Source of the DNA: Planctomycetota bacterium
GTDB lineage: Bacteria; Planctomycetota; Planctomycetia; Isosphaerales; Isosphaeraceae
Length of the DNA stretch: 20,602 nucleotides
Direction: 5' to 3'
Assembly: GCA_021778575.1 (NCBI GenBank)
Contig: JAJYCH010000009.1
Coordinates: 1 to 20,602 of the forward strand
Below are positions 9,747 to 19,200 of the stretch, piece after piece. Both the position numbers and the translations under genes were made by a program. The notes below the pieces were generated by a model, which saw nothing but the letters and a program-made list of their open reading frames with translations, was not told the origin of the DNA and did no database searches. The first letter of the stretch is position 1. Every line of letters begins with the position of its first letter.

Positions 9747-12700
9747 TTGAATCCCGCCGATCGAACCAGTTCCGTCCCCGTCGCGATCATCGGGATGGGT
9801 TGCTTGTTCCCCAAGGCCGAAAATCTTAACCGGTACTGGGCCAATATCTGCCAGGGGGTCGACGCGATCCGCGAGATTCCCGCAACCCACTGGAATCCCG
9901 ACGACTACCACGACGCCGACCCGAAATCTCCCGACCGGACCTATGCCCGACGCGGTGGCTTCATCGACCCCGTCGACTTCCCGGCACTCGACTTCGGGAT
10001 CGCCCCGACCACTCTCGACGCCACCGACACAACCCAGCTCCTCGGCCTGATGGTCGCCCGGGCCGCTCTCGAAGATGCCGGCTATGGCGGCGACGGCAAG
10101 CCGATCGACCGTGAACGGGTCAGCGTCGTCCTGGGCGTGACCGGAACCCTGGAACTGGTCATCCCGCTCGGAGCCCGGCTCGGCCACCCGATCTGGCGTC
10201 GGGCGCTGAAGGATTGCGGAGTCGCCGAGCCGGTCGCCAGTCAGGTGGTTCAGCGGATTGCCGACTCCTATGTCGGCTGGCAAGAGAATTCGTTCCCCGG
10301 CCTGCTCGGCAACGTCGCCGCCGGTCGGATCGCCAACCGGCTCGACCTCGGTGGGTCGAACTGCGTGGTCGACGCCGCCTGCGCTAGCTCGATCGCCGCA
10401 GTTCACCTGGCGATCCTCGAACTGGCCGCCGGCCGTTGCGACGTCGCCCTGACCGGCGGTCTCGACACCTTTAACGACATCTTCATGTTCATGTGCTTCA
10501 GCAAGACTCCCGCGCTCTCGCCCACGGGAGATTCGCGACCGTTCTCCAGCAATGGCGACGGCACGGCTCTCGGCGAAGGGCTCGGGGTTCTCACGCTCAA
10601 GCGGCTGGACGACGCCAGGCGCGACGGCGACCGGATTTACGCCGTGATCAAAGGGGTCGGCACCTCCAGCGACGGCAAGGGAAACGCCGTCTACGCGCCG
10701 AGCGCGGCGGGCCAGGTCAAATGCCTCCGCCGAGCCTACGAATCGGCCGAAGTCGCGCCTTCGACGGTTGAGCTGGTCGAGGCCCACGGGACCGGGACCA
10801 AGGTCGGCGATGCCGTTGAACTTTCGGCCCTGGCCGAGGTCTATCGGTCGAGCCAGGCGGAAGGAACCTGGTGCGCGCTCGGTTCGGTCAAGTCGCAGAT
10901 TGGCCATACGAAGGCGGCGGCGGGCGCGGCGGGTCTGATCAAGGCGGCCCTGGCCCTCTACCACAAGGTCCTCCCACCAACCATCAAGATCGAGCGACCG
11001 GCCGAAGGGGTCGCTCCCGAGACCACGCCGTTCTACCTCAATACCGAGCCTCGCCCCTGGTTCCCCAGCCCCGACCACCCGCGACGCGCCGCCGTCAGCG
11101 CCTTTGGATTCGGCGGCAGTAACTTCCATGCGGTCCTGGAGGAGGCTGATCCGCGACCCGCCCCGGTCGCCTGGACCGGTGACGTTCAGATCCTGGCGTT
11201 TTCCGGACCCGACCGCTCGACGCTGGGCCGGGCGATCGAGGCGATTCCGATCGAGGCTTCCTGGGAAACCCTCCGGCTCGCCGCTGCCCGATCGCGATCG
11301 AGTTTCCGCTCGGATCACGCCGAACGGCTGGTGATCGTCGCCGAACGTGACGGAACCCCCTGGTCCCGGCTGTCCGAGCGAGCCCGGACCCTGCTGACAG
11401 GTCCGGCGGCCACGGTCCGGTCGACCGCTCCCGAAGGCGTCTTCCTCGCCAGTGGCCAAGCTTTGGGCGGGCTGGCCGTTCTCTTTCCGGGGCAGGGCTC
11501 GCAGTACGTCGGGATGCTCCGCGACCTGGCCTGCACCTTCCCCGACTTCCTCGATACGCTGGCGGAAGCCGGTTCGACGCCACTCGAAGGCAAAGGCTTA
11601 GGAGACTGGATCTATCCGCACGCGGTCTTCGACGATCCCGCTCGCGACCGGCTCGAAAAGCAACTCCGGGCGACGAACATTGCCCAACCGGCGATCGGCG
11701 CCGTCAGTCTCGGTGCCTGGCGTGTTCTCGAAGGCTTTGGCTTGAATCCCGACGCCTTCGCCGGTCACAGTTTTGGCGAACTGACTGCGCTCTGCGCTTC
11801 GGGCCGGATCAGTCCCGCCGACTTCGCCGGACTGGCGAGGCTCCGTGGGCGGTTGATGGCCGGCGACGGCGGCGACCGGGGGGGGATGATCGCCGTCCTG
11901 GCCCTGGTGGAGACGATCGAACAGGTGATCGCCGACCAGAAGCTCGACCTGGTCATCGCCAACCGGAATGCCCCGAAGCAAGCGGTCCTCTCGGGACCGC
12001 TCGCCGAGGTCAATCGGGCCGCGCAAGCTTTTGCCGCGGTGGGGATCTCCACCCGGATTCTCGACGTCTCGGCGGCGTTCCATAGCCGGCTGGTCGCCGA
12101 GGCCAGTGGCCCGCTCCTGACGGCTTTGAATCAGGTGGAACTCGCCGATTCGGTCGTCCCGGTCTATGCAAATACCACGGCGTCCCCTTATCCGACTGAT
12201 CCCGCCGAGACCCGAACCCTCCTGGCCGATCAGTTGGCCCGCCCGGTCCGGTTTGTCGATCTGATCGAGGCGATGTACCGATCGGGGATCAGGACATTCC
12301 TCGAAGTCGGTCCCGATGGTAAGCTCTCCGGTCTGATCCGCTCGATCCTCGATGGTCGCGACCACGTCAGTCTGTCGCTCGACGGTTCGCGAGGAAGTCG
12401 AGGAAATCTGGGAGACCTGGCCCGGCTCCTGGCTCAGACCGCCGCGCTCGGGCACCAGGTCGACCTGTCGAGCTGGGATGAAGGGGCGGAGTCGCTCCTG
12501 GCTCCCGCCGCCGGACGCAAGCCTGGGCTTACCGTCAAGGTTTCCGGAGCCAACTTCGCTCCCAAGCCATTGCCGCCGATTGTCGCCGTCCCACCGGTTA
12601 CTCCCGTCCCCCCGAATCCGAATCCGGAACCGCCGCTCAAGATGACGCTCAAACCCGACGACCGACCCGCCGCGCGGCCCCTCGCCCCATCCGAACCCCG

Positions 12701-15700
12701 GGCGGTCCCGGCCCCACCGTCCCGGAACGGGGCGACGTCCGGCCCGACCCGTAGCCCGGCTCCCGTCGCGGACTCGACTTCGCGACAGCTCTCGTCCCCG
12801 GTTCCCTCCGCACTGACCCCGGTTCCCCCCTCGTACCTGCTGGAAGCCTTGCGCGACTCGCAAGAAAATCTGGTCGCGCTCCAGCGGATCAACGAACAAA
12901 CCAGCCAGTTGCACCGTCAGTTCCTCGAAGGTCAGGACCGGACCCAGCAAACCTTCCTGGCACTTCTGGAGCACCAGCAACGTCTGACCTACGCCGCGCT
13001 CGGCGGGTCGACGATTCCGACCGCCGAGCCGCGAGTCTCCTCCAGCCCGGCTCCCACTCCGCTGCCGATCGCCGCTCCAGCGCCCCAGGTTCGCCGACCT
13101 AGCCCGCCCTCGCCGGTCCGACCCAGGACTGTCGCCACGCCCCGGCCCGAACCGGTCGCGAAACCACGCGCTGTCGCGACGCCACCGCCGGTCGTGACCC
13201 GAGCCGTCGAACCGCCGCCGCGGGTTGTCCCCCCGACCGTTGTGGCGGCTCCCGTGGCCTCGAAGACCTCGGCAGTTTACGAGGCTCTGGTCGCGGTCGT
13301 TGCCGAGAAGACCGGCTATCCGGCCGAGGTTCTCGAACCGGGCATGCAGCTTGACGCCGACCTGGGAATCGACTCGATCAAACGGGTCGAGATCCTCGCG
13401 GCGCTTCAGGAACGGTTGCCCGAGGCCCCGGTGATCGGTCCCGAACACCTGGGAACGATCCGGACCCTCGGCCAGATCGTCGAATTCCTCGCCGGCAGCG
13501 ATGGAGCCTCGACCTCTCCGAGCCCGATGGCTCCCCTGGCGTCGGCATCAGCCGCCTCGGCTCCCGCCTCGAACAAGGTTCTTGAGGCTCTGGTCGCCGT
13601 CGTTGCCGAGAAGACCGGCTATCCGGCCGAGGTTCTCGAACCGGGCATGCAACTTGACGCCGACCTGGGGATCGACTCGATCAAACGGGTCGAGATCCTC
13701 GCGGCGCTTCAGGAACGGTTGCCCGAAGCCCCGGTGATCGGTCCCGAACACCTGGGAACGATCCGGACACTGGGCCAGATCGTCGAGTTCCTCGCCGGCA
13801 GTAGTGCTGTCAGCGCTCCCGTGGTATCGCCGGTCAAGTCGGCCGCCGCGGCTCCGGCTCGCGCTCCGGAACCGGTTTCCGAGCCGGTTCGTCGCCTGAT
13901 TCCGACGGTCGTCGGGCTCGATCGCCCGTCGGATCGTCCGACCGTGCCGATCGCCCGGGATGCCGAGGTCTGGATTCTCGATGATGGTTCGGGTCTGGCT
14001 GCTCCCCTGGTCGAAGGGATGACGAAGCTGGGGCTTCGAGGGCGATCGATCGCCCGGTCCGAGGTCGGCAGCGTGGTCATTCCCACCAAACTGGCGGGAT
14101 TGATCGTGCTCGGGACCGACTGGCCCGACGACGCCACAGCCGTTGCGTTCGGGCTCCTTCGATCGTCGGCCACGGCGCTCCGAAAAGGGGATTCGGCCTT
14201 CGTGACGGTCACGAGTCTGGGCGGGACCTTCGGGATTGACGGGTTGCCCGGTCAAAGTTCGCCGCGATCGGGTGGTCTTGCCGGTCTGAGCAAGACTGCG
14301 GGCTTCGAGTGGCCCGACGTCCAGTGCAAGGCGATCGACCTCGACCCGAAACTGCCGCTCGACGAGGCCACGACGCTCATCCTTGACGAGCTAACCCATA
14401 AAGGTCCGGCCGAGGTTGGACTGTCGAGCGCCGGTCGCTCGACGATTGTGCTCAAGTCCGTCGCGGTTGATCTCACGGCGAGCGTCGATCCGCTTCAGCC
14501 TGGCGACCTGGTCCTGATCACCGGCGGCGCCCGAGGGGTGACCGCCGAGGTGGCCGAGGCTCTCACCAGGGCGTTCCGACCGACGATCGCGATTCTGGGC
14601 CGAAGCCCCAGCCCCGAACCGGAGCCGGACTGGCTCGTCGGTTTGACCGACGACGCGGAGATCAAGCGTGGATTGCATACCCGGGCGAACGGGCACTCCA
14701 CGCCCCAGGCGATCGGCGAGGCGTTCCGCCAGCTCTCCGCGAACCGCGAGGTCCTGGCGAACCTGAAACGGATCGAGACCGCAGGCGCGACGGTCCTCTA
14801 TCGCTCGGTCGATGTCCGCGACGCCGGAGCCGTTCGGACGGTCGTGGCTGAACTGCGTCGAGAAGTTGGACCGGTTCGGGGCCTGATCCACGGCGCGGGG
14901 GTCCTGGCCGATCGCAAGATCGAGGATCAGACCGACGAGCAATTCGCCCGGGTCTATTCGACCAAGGTCGACGGGCTCGACAATCTGCTCGACGCGATCG
15001 GCGACGACGCCCTCCGGACGCTCGTCCTGTTTTCGTCCTCGACCGCCCGGTTCGGCCGGAACGGTCAGGTTGCTTACGCGGCGGCGAATGAAGTTCTCAA
15101 CAAGCGTGCCCAGAAAGAAGCCCGCGAGCGGCCCCCATGCCGGGTCGTGTCGGTCAACTGGGGTCCGTGGGCCGGTGGGATGGTGACACCCGCGCTCCGG
15201 CCATTATTCGAGGCCGAGGGGATCGCCTTGATCCCGACCAGAGCCGGTGCCGGCTACCTGATCGATGAGTTGCGATCGACCACGACCCGACCGGTCGAGG
15301 TCGTGATCCTCGGCGGCGGTGGGCCTGATCCCGATTTCCTCAAAACTTCCAGCACTGAACCCGCCGAGGAAGCTTCGAGCACGCTGGCCAAGGTGTTCGA
15401 GCGTCCGCTCGACGTGGCCTCGACTCCGATTCTCGACTCGCACGTGATGGATGGTCGGCCGGTCCTGCCGATGGCCTTGATCCTGGAATGGCTGGCGCAG
15501 GCGGCCATGACCCGGAACCCGGGAATGGTCTACTGCGGGGTCGACGACCTCCGCCTGCTCAAAGGCGTGGTCCTTCGTGAAACGCTGCCCGAGACGATTC
15601 GAGCGATGGCCGGCAAGGCCGTCAAACGTGACGGGCACTGGGTCGTGCCGGTCGAGCTTCGCGGTGTCTTCGCCGATGATCGTGAAGTTCTCCATGCCAG

Positions 15701-16247
15701 GGGGCAAGTGATCCTCGGCGACGGGCACCCACCCCGGCCGATGTCCGTCGAAGACCCCAGCCTTCCGGCTTATCCGGCGAACCGTCGTGAGATCTACGGC
15801 GACTTGCTCTTTCATGGTCCCGACCTCCACGGGATCGTCGCGGTGGAAGGGTGTGGCGACGCCGGGATCGCCGCAACTGTCTCGGCCGCTCCCGCCCCTT
15901 CGGAGTGGGTCGTCAACCCGCTCCGGAACCAGTGGCTGACCGACCCGCTCGCGCTCGACTGTGCGTTCCAGATGATGATTCTCTGGAGCATAGAACGGAC
16001 TGGATCGGGCTCGTTGCCCACCTATATCGGGCGGTATCGCCAGTTCCGCCGGGCGTTTCCGGCCGAAGGGGTGCGGGTCGTCGCGCGGATCATCGAGTCC
16101 AGCGCCCATAAGGCTCGGGCCGACGTGGACTTCCTTGATGATCGCGGCGACCCGGTGGCCCGGATCGAAGATTACGAATGTGTGATCGACGCCTCGCTCA
16201 AGGCCGCGTTCCGGCGCAACCGCGCGGGCCGGGTGGAGTCGAAGTGA
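9747..16247 (+). CDS. pfaA: PfaA-like iterative PUFA/secondary lipid synthase, KS-AT-ACP-ACP-KR-DH
   Basis: Multidomain iterative synthase of 2166 residues from the TTG at 9747. The ketosynthase (about 9-466) has Cys212 in DAACASS, His347 in EAHGTGT and His387 in KSQIGHTKAAAG. The acyltransferase (about 575-865) has FPGQGSQ, Ser675 in GHSFGE and His779 in AAFHS, which fits malonyl-CoA. A Pro/Ala-rich linker at about 950-1175 contains a Gln-rich, probably coiled-coil helix (about 1028-1087), as in other PfaA/HglE-like proteins. Two carrier domains follow (about 1176-1250 and 1278-1352), each with LGIDSIKRVEIL and pantetheine-site Ser1210 and Ser1311. The ketoreductase has TGGARGVTAE at 1592-1601, Ser1764, Tyr1777 and Asn1781. 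The C-terminal dehydratase (about 1878-2154) is of the polyketide type, with His1899 in HVMDGRPVLP and Asp2071 in LDCAFQ. All domains look catalytically intact. Marine PfaA proteins usually carry five or more ACPs, so two is few. The gap to the next gene is 34 nt. Confidence 0.94.
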   Translation: MNPADRTSSVPVAIIGMGCLFPKAENLNRYWANICQGVDAIREIPATHWNPDDYHDADPKSPDRTYARRGGFIDPVDFPALDFGIAPTTLDATDTTQLLGLMVARAALEDAGYGGDGKPIDRERVSVVLGVTGTLELVIPLGARLGHPIWRRALKDCGVAEPVASQVVQRIADSYVGWQENSFPGLLGNVAAGRIANRLDLGGSNCVVDAACASSIAAVHLAILELAAGRCDVALTGGLDTFNDIFMFMCFSKTPALSPTGDSRPFSSNGDGTALGEGLGVLTLKRLDDARRDGDRIYAVIKGVGTSSDGKGNAVYAPSAAGQVKCLRRAYESAEVAPSTVELVEAHGTGTKVGDAVELSALAEVYRSSQAEGTWCALGSVKSQIGHTKAAAGAAGLIKAALALYHKVLPPTIKIERPAEGVAPETTPFYLNTEPRPWFPSPDHPRRAAVSAFGFGGSNFHAVLEEADPRPAPVAWTGDVQILAFSGPDRSTLGRAIEAIPIEASWETLRLAAARSRSSFRSDHAERLVIVAERDGTPWSRLSERARTLLTGPAATVRSTAPEGVFLASGQALGGLAVLFPGQGSQYVGMLRDLACTFPDFLDTLAEAGSTPLEGKGLGDWIYPHAVFDDPARDRLEKQLRATNIAQPAIGAVSLGAWRVLEGFGLNPDAFAGHSFGELTALCASGRISPADFAGLARLRGRLMAGDGGDRGGMIAVLALVETIEQVIADQKLDLVIANRNAPKQAVLSGPLAEVNRAAQAFAAVGISTRILDVSAAFHSRLVAEASGPLLTALNQVELADSVVPVYANTTASPYPTDPAETRTLLADQLARPVRFVDLIEAMYRSGIRTFLEVGPDGKLSGLIRSILDGRDHVSLSLDGSRGSRGNLGDLARLLAQTAALGHQVDLSSWDEGAESLLAPAAGRKPGLTVKVSGANFAPKPLPPIVAVPPVTPVPPNPNPEPPLKMTLKPDDRPAARPLAPSEPRAVPAPPSRNGATSGPTRSPAPVADSTSRQLSSPVPSALTPVPPSYLLEALRDSQENLVALQRINEQTSQLHRQFLEGQDRTQQTFLALLEHQQRLTYAALGGSTIPTAEPRVSSSPAPTPLPIAAPAPQVRRPSPPSPVRPRTVATPRPEPVAKPRAVATPPPVVTRAVEPPPRVVPPTVVAAPVASKTSAVYEALVAVVAEKTGYPAEVLEPGMQLDADLGIDSIKRVEILAALQERLPEAPVIGPEHLGTIRTLGQIVEFLAGSDGASTSPSPMAPLASASAASAPASNKVLEALVAVVAEKTGYPAEVLEPGMQLDADLGIDSIKRVEILAALQERLPEAPVIGPEHLGTIRTLGQIVEFLAGSSAVSAPVVSPVKSAAAAPARAPEPVSEPVRRLIPTVVGLDRPSDRPTVPIARDAEVWILDDGSGLAAPLVEGMTKLGLRGRSIARSEVGSVVIPTKLAGLIVLGTDWPDDATAVAFGLLRSSATALRKGDSAFVTVTSLGGTFGIDGLPGQSSPRSGGLAGLSKTAGFEWPDVQCKAIDLDPKLPLDEATTLILDELTHKGPAEVGLSSAGRSTIVLKSVAVDLTASVDPLQPGDLVLITGGARGVTAEVAEALTRAFRPTIAILGRSPSPEPEPDWLVGLTDDAEIKRGLHTRANGHSTPQAIGEAFRQLSANREVLANLKRIETAGATVLYRSVDVRDAGAVRTVVAELRREVGPVRGLIHGAGVLADRKIEDQTDEQFARVYSTKVDGLDNLLDAIGDDALRTLVLFSSSTARFGRNGQVAYAAANEVLNKRAQKEARERPPCRVVSVNWGPWAGGMVTPALRPLFEAEGIALIPTRAGAGYLIDELRSTTTRPVEVVILGGGGPDPDFLKTSSTEPAEEASSTLAKVFERPLDVASTPILDSHVMDGRPVLPMALILEWLAQAAMTRNPGMVYCGVDDLRLLKGVVLRETLPETIRAMAGKAVKRDGHWVVPVELRGVFADDREVLHARGQVILGDGHPPRPMSVEDPSLPAYPANRREIYGDLLFHGPDLHGIVAVEGCGDAGIAATVSAAPAPSEWVVNPLRNQWLTDPLALDCAFQMMILWSIERTGSGSLPTYIGRYRQFRRAFPAEGVRVVARIIESSAHKARADVDFLDDRGDPVARIEDYECVIDASLKAAFRRNRAGRVESK
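13281..13499 (+). repeat. Tandem ACP-coding repeat, copy 1
   Basis: A 219-bp segment coding for the first ACP core of pfaA. It recurs exactly 303 bp downstream. The two copies differ at eight bases, all third codon positions and all silent, so the 73 encoded residues are identical. The pantetheine-site serine codon is 13374-13376. Confidence 0.95.
13584..13802 (+). repeat. Tandem ACP-coding repeat, copy 2
   Basis: Second copy of the 219-bp ACP unit, with its serine codon at 13677-13679. The two cores are separated by an 84-bp linker rich in Ala, Ser and Pro. Identical protein with only silent DNA differences suggests internal duplication followed by purifying selection or partial gene conversion. 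Confidence 0.95.
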
Positions 16248-16281
16248 CCAGGGGCACGAATTCAACGGCGGGCGAGCGCTC

Positions 16282-19200
16282 ATGAGGCGTGAAGATCGGG
16301 TAGCCATCGTCGGGATCGGGGGAATCTTCCCCGATTCACCCGACCTTGAGCAGTTCTGGGCCAACATTGAATCCGGCGTGGCCTCCGCGCGCGAGGTCCC
16401 GCCCGGCCGCTGGCTGCTCGACCCGCGCGACGCCTACGACCCTCGGGTCGGCCTGGCCGACCACGTTTATTCCACCCGAGGCTGCTTCGTCGAGGGGTTC
16501 ACGCTCGACCCGTCGGGCCTTGCCATCGATCCCGACCTGCTTGACCGGCTCGACCCGATGTTCCACCTTGCGTTGCAGGCAGGGCGGGCCGCCTGGCTCG
16601 ACGCGCGGATGGATGGCGTCGATCGGGCTCGGGTCGGCGTGGTCTTCGGCAATATCGTCCTGCCGACCGAGACCGCGTCAAGCATCGCCCGCGACACGCT
16701 GGGCAGGACCTTCGCCGAGAGCCAGGGCTTCGATTCGGCCCCTCTCGAACCGTTCGAGCCGCTCAACACCCGGGTTGCCGGGCTTCCCGCCGGCCTGCTG
16801 GCCAAGGCGCTGGGGCTGGGAGGAGGTGCGTACACGATCGACGCGGCCTGTGCCTCGTCGCTTTATGCGTTGAAGCTGGCAAGTGACGAGCTTCTCGAAG
16901 GTCGGGCCGACGCGATGCTGACCGGCGGGCTGTCGCGGCCCGACCCGCTTTATACCCAGATGGGCTTCTCGCAGTTGCGGGCGCTCTCGCCGACGGGCAC
17001 GGCCTCGCCGTTTGGCGAGTCGGCGGATGGGCTGGTGGTGGGGGAAGGTTCGGGGATTTTCGTCCTCAAGCGACTGAGCGACGCGCTGGCGGCCGGAGAC
17101 CAGATCTACGGCGTGATCGCGGGAATTGGCCTGTCGAACGACGTTGACGGCGGCCTGCTCGCTCCCCACTCCGAGGGGCAACTCCGCGCGATGCGCGCCG
17201 CGTATGAAACGGCCGGTTGGAACCCCTCCGACGTCGACCTGATCGAGTGCCACGCGACCGGCACACCCGTCGGCGACGCGGTCGAGTTTGCCAGCCTTCG
17301 GACGCTCTGGTGCGAAATGGATTACCCGCCGGGCGGATGCGTGATCGGCTCGGTCAAGTCCAACGTCGGCCATGCGCTCACGGCCGCAGGCTCGGCGGGT
17401 CTGCTCAAGGTCTTGCTCGCCCTCCAGCACGAGACCCTGCCGCCGACAGCCGGATTCGATCAACCGGCCCCCGGTTTGAATCTCGCCGACAGTCCGTTCC
17501 GGATAATCGCCCAGGCCGAGCCCTGGCCGCGCCGGGCTGATGGAACGCCGCGACGGGTCGCTCTGAGCGGCTTTGGATTTGGCGGGATCAACGCCCATGT
17601 CTTGATCGAGGAATGGGACGGCTCACCGATCGATCCGATCCGCTCGGCTGATTTCGAGCCGATCGCCGTCGTCGGGATGGCCGCCCAGTTCGGTCCGTTC
17701 GAGGGGCTTCAAGCGGTCCAGCAAAAGCTTCTCGGCGGCTCGACCGTCGCGGAGCCAACCGAGCCGACGCGGTGGTGGGGTGCCGAAGCGACTCACTGGT
17801 TCGCCGAATCGGGACTGGCCGATCAGGACTGGCGGGCGTATCGGATCAACGAGGTCAATCTACCGACCGACCGGTTCCGGATTCCGCCCCGAGAGCTGGA
17901 AGAGATGCTGCCGCAGCAGTCGCTCCTCCTGAGGCTGGCGGCGGAGGCGATCGCCGACGCGGGATGGGAGGAACGGACTCGCCTGAAAGCGGGGTGCCTC
18001 GTCGGGCTCGGGCTCGACCTGAACACGACCAATTTTCATGTGCGTTGGTCGTTGCTCGACGCCGCTCGCGACTGGAACGATCGTCATGCCCTGAGGCTGA
18101 CGGATGAAGCCCTGGAATCATGGGTCGAGGAGCTTCGCGACGCTTTCGGACCCGCGCTTTCGGCCAACCGGACGATGGGAGCGCTCGGGAGCATCGTCGC
18201 CAGCCGGGTCGCTCGCGAATTCCGGCTCGGCGGTCCCAGCTTCACCGTTTCCAGTGAGGAGACTTCGGGATATCGAGCGGTCGACGTGGCGGTCCGGATG
18301 CTCCGTCGCGGCGAACTCGACGAAGCGATCGTTGGCGCCGTCGATCTACCGGGCGACCTCCGGGCGTCGCTCACCGATGGGGATCTCCGAACGGGACGGA
18401 TCGACGCGGAGAGCCCCACCGATGGCGCGGCCGTCCTGGTCCTGAAGCGACTGAGCGACGCCGAGCGTGACGGCGACAAGATCTCTGCCGTGATTCACGG
18501 AATTGGCCTGGCGAGCGGTGATCCGTCGAGCCCGGTCGAGTCACTCGACCGGGCGCTCGCCGACGCGAATCTTGACGCGGTTGCTGGGCTCCTCGACTCG
18601 GACTGTCCGGGATTGGCCCAGTTTCCCATCGCGGGACCAACCGGGATCGATCATGCCGGCGCGGCCTCGGGCATGGTCAAACTCGTCCGGTCGATACTCG
18701 CCTTGCATCAACAGATCTTGCCGCCACTCCGCGACACGGGCGCCGCTGTCGGTCCGCAATTCTGGCTCCGCGATCGCGTCGAAGGGCCTCGCCGGGCAAT
18801 CGTCGGCGGCTCGGGAATCGATGGCAACTCGGCCCATGTCGTGCTCGAATCCCATGAGCCGACCGCCGGTCTCTCCTCGATCGACCGCCTGCAACCGATC
18901 GGGCGACTACCCTCGGCCTTGTTCGCGATTGAAGCGGATGACGCCTCGGGTCTGAGGGACGGGCTCGATGAACTCGAAGCGCTGGCCGATCGCGCGGTTG
19001 AACCCATCGATGATCTCGGACGCGACTGGTTCAGCGACCATCCCGCCGATCCCACTCGACAGCTCGCGGTGGCGATCGTGGCGAACAGCGTGGCCCAGCT
19101 TCGCGACGGGATCGCCTCGGCTCGACAGCGAATCGATTCGGAAGCAGTCCCCGCGCGAGCCCGTGCTTCCGACCGGGTGGCCTACACGCCGAATCCACTC

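Noticed and set aside
9660..13448. Minus-strand open frames of 599 and 616 codons (9660-11459 and 11598-13448) opposite pfaA
   Set aside because: Same compositional shadow effect over a well-identified multidomain synthase, and no domain is recognisable in either product.
13281..13802. ACP tandem repeat as an assembly artefact
   Set aside because: Eight silent differences and distinct flanking linkers show two real copies. A collapse from a higher copy number cannot be excluded.
9747..16247. Assignment of the large synthase as a heterocyst-glycolipid HglE-type or ordinary type I PKS
   Set aside because: The neighbouring PfaD-type reductase, the KS-CLF subunit, tandem ACPs and the C-terminal DH after KR fit the PUFA synthase family better. 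A product other than a PUFA remains possible.
15204..17598. Minus-strand open frames of 387 and 306 codons opposite the end of pfaA and the start of the third subunit
   Set aside because: Arg-rich products without family features, fully inside confirmed coding sequence on the other strand.
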